DNA of 64,000 bases. It comes from Pirellulimonas nuda (GTDB lineage Bacteria > Planctomycetota > Planctomycetia > Pirellulales > Lacipirellulaceae). The notes beneath the pieces are model-generated. The model worked only from the letters and a program-made list of their open reading frames with translations. It ran no database searches and was not told the DNA's origin. Positions 1 through 8,716 of this stretch are shown here, one piece after another. Both the position numbers and the translations under genes were made by a program. The stretch lies in contig NZ_CP036291.1 of the NCBI RefSeq assembly GCF_007750855.1, positions 3,286,001-3,350,000 on the forward strand, written 5' to 3'. Each line of letters starts with the position of its first letter. Positions within the stretch are counted from its first letter, which is position 1.

Positions 1-1
1 A

Positions 2-916
2 GAAAGACCGTGCGCTCAGCGGCCAGGTTTTGTAGGGCTCCCGAGGTATGCGTCCGGTGGCGAGCTGATTGTCGATTGGACGCCCGAAGCCGAGCTGGAT
101 CGGAGCGACCCCCGGGTGGTCCGCCAGCGGCTCGACGGCCGCACGCGACTGACCTCCGTCTCTCACCTGCGTGTGTTCCTGCAATCGGACGAGGTCGCCG
201 ATCGATGGGAAGCGGGCCCTGCGATCCTGCCCCTATCGATCAACGAGGAGTACGGCATCGAGGACCCCCGCATCACCCAGATCGACGGCCGCTACTGGAT
301 CACGTACGTCGCGGTGTCTCGGCACGGGGCGGCGACGGCCCTGGCGTCGACCGACGACTTTGCGTCGTTCGAGCGTCACGGGGTAATCTTCCCCCCAGAG
401 AACAAGGACGTCGTGCTGTTTCCTAGGAAGATTGACGGGAAGTACGTCGCGCTCCACCGGCCAACCGCGAAGACCGACTTCTGCCGCCCCGAGGTCTGGC
501 TGGCCCGGTCCCCCGACCTGCTGCACTGGGGCGACCACGAGCCCTTGCTCGCCGGAGTTGCTGATTGGGAGAGCGAGCGGGTCGGCGCCGGCGCCCCGCC
601 GATCGAAGTGGACGAGGGGTGGTTGATGGTCTACCACGGATGCGGCGCTCCGCGACGGCCGGGCGGCGTCGGCGACTACTGCGCAGGCGCCGCGCTGCTC
701 GACCTTGCCGATCCAGCACGTATTGTACGGCGGGCGTCGGAGCCCATCATGCGACCGGTCGCCGAGTTCGAACGGTGCGGATTCGTGCCGAACGTGGTTT
801 TCCCAACGGCGCTCATCGACAGCGGGGAGACGTTCACCGCTTACTACGGCGCAGCGGACACCGCCGTTGGCGCCGCGAAGTTCTCCCGCGCCGCGTTGTT
901 CGCGTCGCTGAACTGA
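2..916 (+). CDS. GH130 family glycoside phosphorylase/hydrolase (5' end outside window)
   Basis: The frame is open from the first bases, so the true start lies upstream; an ATG-less stretch precedes the first in-frame GTG at 116. The visible protein is a five-bladed beta-propeller type GH130 enzyme. It has the family signature GIEDPRI with the catalytic Asp, then an FPRKIDGKYVALHRP block and a GAPPIE...GWLMVYHG block typical of mannoside phosphorylases. GH130 enzymes act on beta-mannosides by phosphorolysis or, in some subfamilies, hydrolysis; the substrate cannot be read from sequence. No signal peptide is visible because the N-terminus is missing. The gene ends 34 bp before a glycosyltransferase and probably shares its transcript. 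A second, distantly similar GH130 follows that gene. Confidence 0.85.
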   Translation, partial: ERPCAQRPGFVGLPRYASGGELIVDWTPEAELDRSDPRVVRQRLDGRTRLTSVSHLRVFLQSDEVADRWEAGPAILPLSINEEYGIEDPRITQIDGRYWITYVAVSRHGAATALASTDDFASFERHGVIFPPENKDVVLFPRKIDGKYVALHRPTAKTDFCRPEVWLARSPDLLHWGDHEPLLAGVADWESERVGAGAPPIEVDEGWLMVYHGCGAPRRPGGVGDYCAGAALLDLADPARIVRRASEPIMRPVAEFERCGFVPNVVFPTALIDSGETFTAYYGAADTAVGAAKFSRAALFASLN

Positions 917-950
917 CATCCAATACCGACTCGCATAGAAGAGGCCCCCG

Positions 951-3278
951 GTGGTCGAACCCGAGATACAGAAGATCGCCTTTGTCGGCGACTACCCGCC
1001 GCGCAAGTGCGGCATCGCCACCTTTACGCACGACCTCAGCACGGCCGTGGCGGGCATCGCCGGTACCGAGTGCCTCGTGGTCCCGGTGGACGACCTCGAC
1101 GGGGGCTACGACTACTCGCCGGCGGTGCGGTTTCAGATCACCGAGCAGGACCGGGACTCCTACCGCCGCGCCGCCGACTTCTTGAACTTCAGCAACGTCG
1201 ATGTGGTCTCACTTCAGCACGAGTTCGGCATCTACGGCGGGCCGGGTGGCGCCCACATCCTGACGTTCCTGCGCGACTTGCGGATCCCTGTCGTCACAAC
1301 GCTCCACACGGTCCTGCCCAACCCAGACAAGACGCTCCGCCGCGTGCTGGAGCAGTTGATCGCCCTGTCGGCACGCGTAGTGGTGATGACCGAGCGCAGC
1401 CGCAAGACACTGCGCGAAGAGTATAAAGCGCCCGATGAGAAGATCGACCTGATCGCCCACGGCATCCCCGACCGACCTTTCGCCGATCCCAACTTCTTCA
1501 AAGATCAATTCGACCTCGCCGGAAAGCAGGTCGGCCTCACGTTCGGGTTGCTGTCCCCGAACAAGGGGATCGAAGTGGTCATCAAGGCCCTGCCGGAGAT
1601 CGTCCGCGCGGCGCCGGACTTCGTCTACGTGGTCCTCGGGGCGACCCACCCGAGCCTTCTGCGTAACGAGGGCGAGGCCTATCGGATTGGCCTAGAGCGG
1701 ATGGCGACGGAGTTGGGCGTGCAGAAGCATGTTGTCTTTTACAACCGCTTCGTTGACCTGGAAGAGCTGACGAACTTCATCGGGGCCGCCGACGTCTACA
1801 TCACCCCGTACCTGAACGCTGAGCAGGCCGTCTCCGGCACGCTCGCCTACTCGTTTGGCTGCGGTCAGGCAGTCATCTCAACCCCCTACTGGCACGCAGA
1901 CGAACTGCTCGCCGACGGGCGAGGCGTGCTTGTGCCTTTCGGAGACTCGGCGGCGATCGCCGCTGCAACGATTGACCTTCTACGTGACGAACCCCGACGG
2001 CACGCGATGCGGAAGCGAGCCTACCTTCTCGGGCGAGACATGGTCTGGAGCCATGTTGCGGGGCTCTATTCGGCGTCATTCCGGGCCGCGCGACAGAGCC
2101 GGCCCGCCTTCCCCAGGCCGCTCGCCATCAAGACCCTTGATGAGCAGCCCCTCGCCCACCCAAAGATGCGGCTCGACCATGTGCTGCGGATGACCGACTC
2201 AACGGGCATCTTCCAGCACGCGATCTACTCGCTCCCGAACTTCCAGGAGGGGTACTGCACCGACGACAACGCCCGCGCGCTCATCCTGACCGTCCTTGTT
2301 GAAGAGCTGGGCAGCGACTCACCGGTTGTGCACCAAGCCGCCTCGACCTACGCGGCGTTCCTGAACCACGCGTTCGACCCCGAACTCGGCCGGTTCCGGA
2401 ACTTCATGAGCTTTGACCGCAAGTGGCTCGAGTCGGACGGCTCGGACGACTCGCAGGGACGCACCCTCTGGGCGCTGGGGACCTGCGCAGGAAGGTCGCG
2501 ACGTCGGAGCTTCCAGTCGTGGGCGGTCCAACTCTTCCAGGCGGCCCTACCGGCGTGTGCGAAGACCACCTCGCCACGCACCTGGGCCTTGGCGTTGATC
2601 GGAATCCATGAGTATCTGCGCCGGCTAAGCGGCGATCGGCTGGTCGATCAAATGCGAGATACACTTACAGAGCTGCTGATCGACCTATACGAACGCGCCG
2701 CGACGGACGATTGGCCCTGGTTCGAGGACGTGGCGTCGTACGCAAACGCCAAGCTGTCCCACGCACTGATCCTCAGCGGGCGGTGGAGTGGCAACGCAAA
2801 GGCCTTAGAAATCGGGCTGCAATCGCTCCGTTGGCTCGCCGCGAAGCAACTGTCGCCCAACGGCCGGTTCCGCCCCATCGGTTGCAACGGGTTCTGTCGG
2901 CGCGGAGAACCGATCGCCGCGTACGATCAACAGCCGATCGAAGCGCACGCGATGATCTCTGCGGCGATCGAAGCACACAACGCCGAGGGAGACCCCTTCT
3001 GGATCGACCAAGCCCACCTCGCCTTCGACTGGTTCCTCTGCCGCAACGACCTCGGCCAACCGCTGTACGATTCGAGCACAGGGGGCTGCCACGACGGGCT
3101 ACAAGAGGGCCGTGTAAACGAGAATCAGGGCGCGGAATCGACGCTGGCGTTCCTGATGTCGCTCGCGGAGATGGAGCAGTTTGAGAACTCACTCGCGATT
3201 AGCGCTGCACCGAAGGCCGCCACGAAGGCGGCTGACCAAGAAACCAAGGAAGCCTTGCGGCTCGTCCATGCAGATTAA
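951..3278 (+). CDS. GT4 family glycosyltransferase with C-terminal glycosidase-like helical domain
   Basis: This 775-residue protein starts at GTG 951, with an AGAAGAGG ribosome site just upstream. Residues about 1-380 form a GT-B fold retaining glycosyltransferase of family GT4. Visible are the N-terminal PPRKCGIATFT block, the LLSPNKGIE block of the donor domain, and the AEQAVSGTLAYSFGCG segment where GT4 enzymes bind the sugar nucleotide. Residues about 400-760 resemble an alpha/alpha barrel, with the conserved YCTDDNARALIL and SPRTWALALIGIHEYL segments. This two-domain architecture recurs next to GH130 genes in other bacteria. No signal peptide is seen, so it is probably cytoplasmic. Its last 11 bp overlap the next GH130 gene, which implies translational coupling. 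Donor and acceptor sugars are unknown. Confidence 0.85.
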   Translation: MVEPEIQKIAFVGDYPPRKCGIATFTHDLSTAVAGIAGTECLVVPVDDLDGGYDYSPAVRFQITEQDRDSYRRAADFLNFSNVDVVSLQHEFGIYGGPGGAHILTFLRDLRIPVVTTLHTVLPNPDKTLRRVLEQLIALSARVVVMTERSRKTLREEYKAPDEKIDLIAHGIPDRPFADPNFFKDQFDLAGKQVGLTFGLLSPNKGIEVVIKALPEIVRAAPDFVYVVLGATHPSLLRNEGEAYRIGLERMATELGVQKHVVFYNRFVDLEELTNFIGAADVYITPYLNAEQAVSGTLAYSFGCGQAVISTPYWHADELLADGRGVLVPFGDSAAIAAATIDLLRDEPRRHAMRKRAYLLGRDMVWSHVAGLYSASFRAARQSRPAFPRPLAIKTLDEQPLAHPKMRLDHVLRMTDSTGIFQHAIYSLPNFQEGYCTDDNARALILTVLVEELGSDSPVVHQAASTYAAFLNHAFDPELGRFRNFMSFDRKWLESDGSDDSQGRTLWALGTCAGRSRRRSFQSWAVQLFQAALPACAKTTSPRTWALALIGIHEYLRRLSGDRLVDQMRDTLTELLIDLYERAATDDWPWFEDVASYANAKLSHALILSGRWSGNAKALEIGLQSLRWLAAKQLSPNGRFRPIGCNGFCRRGEPIAAYDQQPIEAHAMISAAIEAHNAEGDPFWIDQAHLAFDWFLCRNDLGQPLYDSSTGGCHDGLQEGRVNENQGAESTLAFLMSLAEMEQFENSLAISAAPKAATKAADQETKEALRLVHAD

Positions 3279-4719
3279 AAGAACCGGGATCGTCCTCTCG
3301 CCCAACAGCAAGCGGGTCGTCCTCCGTCCGTTTATTCCCTTCCCAGAAGACCGCAAGCTGCGCATCATCGCGCGCATCTCGGCATTGCCAGAAGGAGAGG
3401 TTGACCAGCTAATCAACCACGTGCTGGAAGAATTTCACGGCCGCCACCAACGGCCGCGCGATTTCCTACTCACTAGGTTCGAGAGGGTGCGCGAATACCT
3501 GATTTCCGACGCGCCGATGAGCGAGAACCGCCGGTTGCTGATCGGCGCCTACTTTACGCAGGAGTACGCCGTCGAGTCGGCGGCGCTCTTCAATCCCTCG
3601 ATGGTCTGGCACCCCGACCAATCGGGGCTGCCCGACGGCTCACAACGCTTTGTGCTCAGCCTGCGAGCCACGGGCGAAGGGCACCTGTCGTCGATCACGT
3701 TCCGTTCCGGGGTCGTTGATGCCCAGTGCGCGATCACAATCGACGAGCCGACACGCTTTGCGACGCCTCCCAACGTCGTGCCCGACACGTGGTATCAGAA
3801 GCCGCTCTTCGTCCGCAAGCTCAACGAACTAGGGCTCGCCGGCGTCTTCACCAATCACGTCATGAGCCGTCTCGACCGGGAGTTCTCCCTCGAACAACTC
3901 GACACCGCGTTGCAGCTCACCGTGCGGGAGAACCGCACCCGTCACCACGAGTTCTCGGTTGTCTTTGACGGCATTTTGACTCTTGCCAAGTCCAACTACG
4001 AGATCCTGTACCACGCCGACACCAAGCTCTCCGAACGACTAGTCTTCCCCTACAGCCCCGCGGAAACCGCGGGAATCGAGGACGCGCGCTTCGTGCGATT
4101 TCAGGAAGAGGATGGCGGCGTGCGTTACTACGCCACCTACAGCGCCTACGACGGCAAAGTCGTCCTGCCGCAACTGCTGGAAACCGAAGACTTCCTTCGC
4201 TTCAAGATGCACACGCTCAACGGCCCGGGCGTCGCCAACAAGGGCTTCGCGCTGTTCCCTCGACGGATCGACGGCCGCTACGTGATGCTCTCTCGCCAGG
4301 ACGGTGAGAACCTGTTCCTGATGGACTCCGACAACCTTTACTTCTGGCACGCAAAACGGGTTGTGGTGAAGCCGACCTTTCCTTGGGAGTACGTGCAGGT
4401 GGGCAACTGTGGGTCTCCGATCGAGACCGAGACGGGTTGGCTGGTGCTCAGCCACGGCGTTGGGCCGATGCGGAAGTACTGTATCGGCGCCTTCGTGCTC
4501 GACCGCGACGACCCCACCCGCGTCGTGGCCCGCCTGCGTGCTCCGCTGGTGACGCCCGACGAGAACGAGCGGGAAGGCTACGTCCCGAACGTCGTCTATA
4601 GTTGCGGGGCGGCCGTCCACAACAACGTGCTGATCCTCCCCTACGCGATGTCCGACTACGCCTCGACCTTCGCGACGGTCAGCGTCGACGACCTGCTGGC
4701 GGCGATGGAGCCGGCCTGA
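3268..4719 (+). CDS. GH130-like glycosidase, second copy
   Basis: The start at ATG 3268 is chosen because MQIKRTGIVLSPNSKRV matches the family N-terminus and because it overlaps the stop of the upstream glycosyltransferase by 11 bp; an upstream in-frame ATG at 3181 would add unrelated residues. The 483-residue product has a longer N-terminal region than the first GH130. It then has AGIEDARF with the catalytic Asp, FPRRIDGRYVMLSRQDGEN, and GNCGSPIETETGWLVLSHGVG. Where the first GH130 has LHRP after the FPR block, this one has LSRQ, so phosphate-binding chemistry may differ between the two. It is probably cytoplasmic. It sits between the GT4 gene and a DUF1704 gene, a neighbourhood seen repeatedly but without an assigned pathway. 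Confidence 0.82.
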   Translation: MQIKRTGIVLSPNSKRVVLRPFIPFPEDRKLRIIARISALPEGEVDQLINHVLEEFHGRHQRPRDFLLTRFERVREYLISDAPMSENRRLLIGAYFTQEYAVESAALFNPSMVWHPDQSGLPDGSQRFVLSLRATGEGHLSSITFRSGVVDAQCAITIDEPTRFATPPNVVPDTWYQKPLFVRKLNELGLAGVFTNHVMSRLDREFSLEQLDTALQLTVRENRTRHHEFSVVFDGILTLAKSNYEILYHADTKLSERLVFPYSPAETAGIEDARFVRFQEEDGGVRYYATYSAYDGKVVLPQLLETEDFLRFKMHTLNGPGVANKGFALFPRRIDGRYVMLSRQDGENLFLMDSDNLYFWHAKRVVVKPTFPWEYVQVGNCGSPIETETGWLVLSHGVGPMRKYCIGAFVLDRDDPTRVVARLRAPLVTPDENEREGYVPNVVYSCGAAVHNNVLILPYAMSDYASTFATVSVDDLLAAMEPA

Positions 4720-4924
4720 GGCCGCGGTCGCGACAGACCAGCTCATCCACGGCGCCTACGTCGCGGAGACCGAGGCCTGCCAGCCGGCCGCGGAGTTCGC
4801 CGCCCGGCTGCAGCGGGCCGTCGATGCGTACTTCGTCGACGACCGGGTCGAGATCGTCGTCGACGCCAACCTGTCCTCCAAGGCCATCGCCGGGACGACC
4901 CGCATCCGCGTCCGCGCGTCGGCG

Positions 4925-5593
4925 TTGTTCACCGACCTCGACTTCGACCAGCTCTACCACCACGAAGCCCTGGTCCACACGGCCACGGCGCTGAACGGCC
5001 GCCGGCAGACGAACCTCGCCAGCCTCGGGCTGGGCGCGCCGCGCACCCAGGAGGGCATCGCGGTGTTTGCGGAGCTGGCGACGCGGTCGATCGACGTCAA
5101 CCGGCTGCGGCGTTTGGCGCTGCGGATCCAGGCGCTGAAGCTCGTCCTGGACGGCGGCGATTTCCTCGATTGCTTTCGGTACTTACTGCAGGCCGGGCAG
5201 GACGAGCGTGAGGCCTACAAGTCGACGCAGCGCATCTTCCGAGGCGGGGACGTGCGCGGCGGGATCGCGTTCACCAAGGACAGCGCCTACCTCAAGGGGC
5301 TCATCGAGACGCACGTGCTATTGAACGTCGCCATCCGGGACAACCAGCCCCAGGTCATCGCCAGGCTCTTCGCCGGCCGGCTGACCCAGAGCGATGTCCT
5401 CACGCTGGGGCCGTACTTCGACTCGGGCTTCCTGCAGGCGCCGCGGTACGTGCCGCCGTGGGCGAGCGACACCCGCCGGCTCGCGGCGACGCTGGCCTAC
5501 TCGGCGTTCATGATGAGCGTAGACTTGGCGGCCATCACGCTGGATCGGTTCGTGGCCGCCGCACAGCGGTCCGACGCGGAGTGCTCCTCCTAG
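4925..5593 (+). CDS. DUF1704 (QEGLA-motif) metallopeptidase-like protein, 5'-truncated
   Basis: The product belongs to the family called flavohemoglobin expression-modulating QEGLA-motif proteins (DUF1704), related to the MATCAP tyrosine carboxypeptidases. The zinc-peptidase signature HEALVH (HExxxH) and the downstream TQEGIA motif are both present. Recognisable family sequence continues upstream in the same frame to about 4721 (segments DQLIHGAYVAE and DANLSSKAIAGTTRIRVR). The only start codon in that frame is the TTG at 4925, after this conserved part; an in-frame TGA lies at 4631-4633. The homologous region begins right after the GH130 stop at 4719, so the original N-terminal portion appears to have been deleted at this junction. 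The gene may be dead, or may use a non-standard start. The C-terminus looks complete. Confidence 0.7.
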   Translation: MFTDLDFDQLYHHEALVHTATALNGRRQTNLASLGLGAPRTQEGIAVFAELATRSIDVNRLRRLALRIQALKLVLDGGDFLDCFRYLLQAGQDEREAYKSTQRIFRGGDVRGGIAFTKDSAYLKGLIETHVLLNVAIRDNQPQVIARLFAGRLTQSDVLTLGPYFDSGFLQAPRYVPPWASDTRRLAATLAYSAFMMSVDLAAITLDRFVAAAQRSDAECSS

Positions 5594-5629
5594 TTGGAAG
5601 CAGCGTCTCCGCGGCAGCGGGCGGCGCCG

Positions 5630-5749
5630 ACCGAGCGTCGGGGCCCCGGACTGCTTGATCGCCTGCTAGGGCTGAGTGAGCTCGACCTGCTCGAAGCCGT
5701 CGGTGACGCGCAGTGCGATTTTCTTATGGGTCAGTTTTTGCTGGGTCAT
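5630..5749 (-). pseudogene. DJ-1/PfpI family protein remnant
   Basis: On the minus strand an ATG at 5749 follows an intact AAGGAG ribosome site (5756-5761 region). It opens a reading frame with KIALRVTDGFEQVELTQP, the characteristic N-terminus of PfpI/YhbO type 1 glutamine-amidotransferase-like proteins. The frame is cut by an in-frame TAG at 5666-5668. Codons after the stop still read QAIKQSGAP, matching the family helix that follows the VELTEP segment, so the stop is a true nonsense codon. Beyond about 5630 no family similarity is visible, so the rest (about 140 residues) is gone. The catalytic Cys region is absent. Confidence 0.7.
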
Positions 5750-6125
5750 GGAGTTCTCCTTGTGGGGGGATCGTGGGCGGCCCAAGGGGCGGCCGGCCAA
5801 TACGTGCATGGTGTTCAAACACCGGAGGGCCCGCGGCCGCATGGACGACATGAGCTTTGGCTGCGCGACGCCCCCTCCTGCCCTGCCTGCCTCGGCTCGA
5901 TCGGGTGATCTCTCAGCCGCACGCTCTGCTCTGCCCTGCAGCCGTCCCGTCCACTAGTGCCCGTTCATCAAGTCAGGCGGCCGTCCGGGAGAGGAGCGGG
6001 TCAGCCACGGGGTCCTGCCCATCGGTCGCCAACCCCGGCTAGAATGCCCGGCTGCTGATCTGGCAGACCCCTTGCTACGCGTACAGCCGGGCGTCTGCAC
6101 GGGCGGCCACGGCCATGGATCCACG
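5750..6125. other. Intergenic region without a recognised gene
   Basis: About 375 bp between the PfpI remnant and the S4-domain gene. It contains the ribosome site of the minus-strand remnant at its left edge. Nothing else with family similarity is visible in any frame. Confidence 0.5.
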
Positions 6126-6350
6126 ATGACGCACCCCAACCAGACGACGATCCACCTCGACCAGTTCCTCAAGGCCCAAGGCCTCGTGGCGACCGGCGGC
6201 CAGGCCAAACTGGTCATCCAAGGGGGCGAGGTCCTGGTAAACGGCGAGCTAGAGACCCGCCGCCGCCGGCAATTGCGGCAGGGAGACGCGGTCGCGTACG
6301 GCGCGGAAGAGATGGTGGTGCAGTTCGACGACGACGAAGAAACAACGTGA
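6126..6350 (+). CDS. Small S4-domain RNA-binding protein (YbcJ-like)
   Basis: A 74-residue protein that is almost entirely one S4 RNA-binding fold. The order of motifs is FLKAQGLVATGGQAKLVIQ, GEVLVNGELETRRRRQL and GDAVAYGAEEMVV, matching the stand-alone E. coli YbcJ type in length and layout. The ATG at 6126 is preferred over the in-frame upstream start at 6072, whose extra residues have no counterpart in the family. The two basic runs around the ETRRRRQLR segment form the expected RNA-binding face. Proteins of this type bind structured RNA, often ribosomal; the exact target is unknown. It is not obviously in an operon, since 264 bp separate it from the serine dehydratase gene. Confidence 0.85.
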   Translation: MTHPNQTTIHLDQFLKAQGLVATGGQAKLVIQGGEVLVNGELETRRRRQLRQGDAVAYGAEEMVVQFDDDEETT

Positions 6351-6614
6351 TCGGACCGGGGACCGGGATCGGCCCCCTCGGCAGGTGGGCGTGGCGACAC
6401 CGCCGCCGACGGACGGACCAAGGGACGGTCTCGCTCGCTTCTCCCACGCCGCAGGCGCAAGCAGCGGACGGGCGCGATCGACCTGGGGCGGCGCGAGGCG
6501 GCTGCACGACATCCAGGCTAGAGCCCGCTGCGCGAGACGCCCACCCACTGCATGGCTATCCTGGAGCCGGCGCAGGTCGTCGACCGGGCCATCCGAATCC
6601 CTTCTGGAGATGGC

Positions 6615-8030
6615 ATGCCGTCGCAGCAGCTCAGCGTGTTCGACATGTTTAAGGTCGGCGTGGGGCCCTCGAGCTCGCACACCATGGGGCCGTGGCGTGC
6701 GGCGCAGCGGTTTCTGCGGGAGCTCCCCCCGCCGGGGCCGGCCGGGGTGGCGCGGGTCGCCGTCCGGTTGTACGGCTCGCTCGCCAAGACCGGCCGCGGG
6801 CACGGGACGGACATCGCCGTGCAGCTCGGTCTATCGGGGCTCGACCCGGAGACAATCGACGTCGGTTCCATCGGCCCGCGAATTCAAGAGATCGCCGACG
6901 CGCGTCAGATCGTGCTGCAGGGGCGGTTCGCCGTACCCTTCGACCCGCAGACCGATCTCCAGTTCCACGGCGAGCCGCTGCCGTTTCACCCTAACGGAAT
7001 AACGTTCGTCGCGGAGCTGCGCGACGGCGCCCAATCAGAGGCGACCTACTACTCCGTCGGCGGCGGGTTCGTCGTGGCCGAGCAAGAGCCCCCCGCCCCG
7101 GAAGCCGACCCCTTCCCCTGCCCGGTCGACACCGCCGGCCAGCTCCTCGCGCACTGCCGAGAACGCCGCTGCAGCGTCTCGGAGGTCGTGCTGCGGAACG
7201 AGACGAGCCGCCGGAGCGACGCGGAGGTGCGAGCGGGCGTCGCTCGGCTGCGCGACGCCATGATCGCCAGCGTCCACCGTGGCTGCCGCACCGACGGCGT
7301 GCTCCCCGGCGGGCTGGGCGTGCGTCGCCGCGCGTGCCGGATGGCCGAGAAGCTGCTTGGAGAGCCGGCCGGGCCGGACTCCGCCCAATGGATCGCCGCG
7401 ATCCGCCGCAGCGCCGGGGGGTTCCCGGCGGTGATCGACTGGGTCAGTTGTTTCGCGCTAGCGGTGAACGAAGAGAACGCCGCGTTCGGCCGGGTGGTCA
7501 CCGCCCCGACGAACGGCTCGGCGGGGGTGATCCCCGCGGTGCTGCTGTACGGGCTGCTCTACTGCGATTTTTCGGACGACGCGGCCTTCCACTTCTTGCT
7601 AACCGCCAGCCAGGTGGGCTGCTTGTTCAAGAAGGGGGCCACAATCTCTGCGGCCCTCGGGGGGTGTCAGGCAGAGATCGGCGTCTCTTCGGCGATGGCC
7701 GCCGCGGGACTCGCCGAAGCGCTGGGGGGGTCCCCCGAGCAGGCGGCGATGGCCGCCGAGATCGCCATGGAGCACCACCTGGGCATGACCTGCGACCCGA
7801 TCGGCGGGCTGGTGCAGATCCCGTGCATCGAGCGCAACGCGTTCGGGGCCGTCAAGGCGATCACCGCCGCGCGGATGGCTTTGGGCCGGGACCCGAGCGA
7901 CGCCCGCGTGTCGCTCGACGCCGTGATCCGCACGATGTGGGAGACCGCCCGCGACATGAACGACAAGTACAAGGAGACATCCGAAGGGGGCCTTGCGCTT
8001 TATATTCCGGTCAACGTGATCGAGTGCTAG
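6615..8030 (+). CDS. sdaA: L-serine ammonia-lyase (iron-sulfur type, single chain)
   Basis: Catalyses deamination of L-serine to pyruvate and ammonia with a 4Fe-4S cluster in place of PLP, in the cytoplasm. The 471-residue product opens with LSVFDMFKVGVGPSSSHTMGPW, the hallmark of single-chain SdaA proteins. Cluster-binding Cys residues are visible in GGCQAEIG, GMTCDPIGG and IPCIERN, along with APTNGSAGVIPAVL. The ATG at 6615 has a GGAGA ribosome site six bases upstream and gives the usual family N-terminus; the upstream in-frame ATG at 6552 would add 21 unrelated residues. Length agrees with the family. It appears to be monocistronic. Confidence 0.95.
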   Translation: MPSQQLSVFDMFKVGVGPSSSHTMGPWRAAQRFLRELPPPGPAGVARVAVRLYGSLAKTGRGHGTDIAVQLGLSGLDPETIDVGSIGPRIQEIADARQIVLQGRFAVPFDPQTDLQFHGEPLPFHPNGITFVAELRDGAQSEATYYSVGGGFVVAEQEPPAPEADPFPCPVDTAGQLLAHCRERRCSVSEVVLRNETSRRSDAEVRAGVARLRDAMIASVHRGCRTDGVLPGGLGVRRRACRMAEKLLGEPAGPDSAQWIAAIRRSAGGFPAVIDWVSCFALAVNEENAAFGRVVTAPTNGSAGVIPAVLLYGLLYCDFSDDAAFHFLLTASQVGCLFKKGATISAALGGCQAEIGVSSAMAAAGLAEALGGSPEQAAMAAEIAMEHHLGMTCDPIGGLVQIPCIERNAFGAVKAITAARMALGRDPSDARVSLDAVIRTMWETARDMNDKYKETSEGGLALYIPVNVIEC

Positions 8031-8716
8031 GGGGAGGAGGAAAAAGAGGCAGGCGGCCGTGCAAGCCTGGCAAGCTGCGGTGCTCGCCGAGCGGTTGGGC
8101 CGGCATGACCGCATGACTCCTAGCCTCGACCTCGCTGCCTCAGGTTAGCCAGCCTCTGGACCTTGCGCGGCCCCGAGGAGCCGCGGGTCGCGGCGTCGGC
8201 TAGGCTTGTATGAATCGCAGCGAATCTTAACTCAGCATCGGTGCAGCGCCGCCCCACCAACTCATCCCGCCGGCCGACCTAGCCCGGCACTTTTCGGACG
8301 CCACTCACAACACGTCGCGACGAACCCTTGATGGCTAAGGGAGAGCCCCTCTGGACAACGTGGTTCCCCCCGCCCTACCCCCTCCCCTGCGCCCCGAGGG
8401 CGTTCCTGTGGCGGGTGTGACCCGCCGCTCGTCCTCGAGACCGCCAATCGTTAAAACTCTCACCCGGGGAACTCCCGCGAGATCCACGGGTCGAACACGG
8501 GGAGCCGACAGAGGTTTGCCAGAAGCGGAGAGACTTCCCCACGCTGGGACGCGCCCCGACCGTGTGGCGTCGGTGCTCCACCGCCCGCCCGGCGCTGGAC
8601 CGCCTCACTCACCGCTGCTCGACCCGCGGATCCACCGGCGAGAGCTGCCGCTTTGAGAAAGCACGAGGCCGACGCCGTTCGGTCCGCCCCGACCCTCTCA
8701 GCAGGAACCCCGACGA
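8031..8716. other. Long intergenic region with a C-rich tract
   Basis: Nearly 690 bp without recognisable coding sequence. At 8366-8395 the plus strand has five closely spaced C runs (6, 3, 5, 4 and 4 bases). This is a potential G-quadruplex on the minus strand. Part of this tract (CCCTACCCCCTCCCCTG) recurs almost exactly near 21618. Confidence 0.5.
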
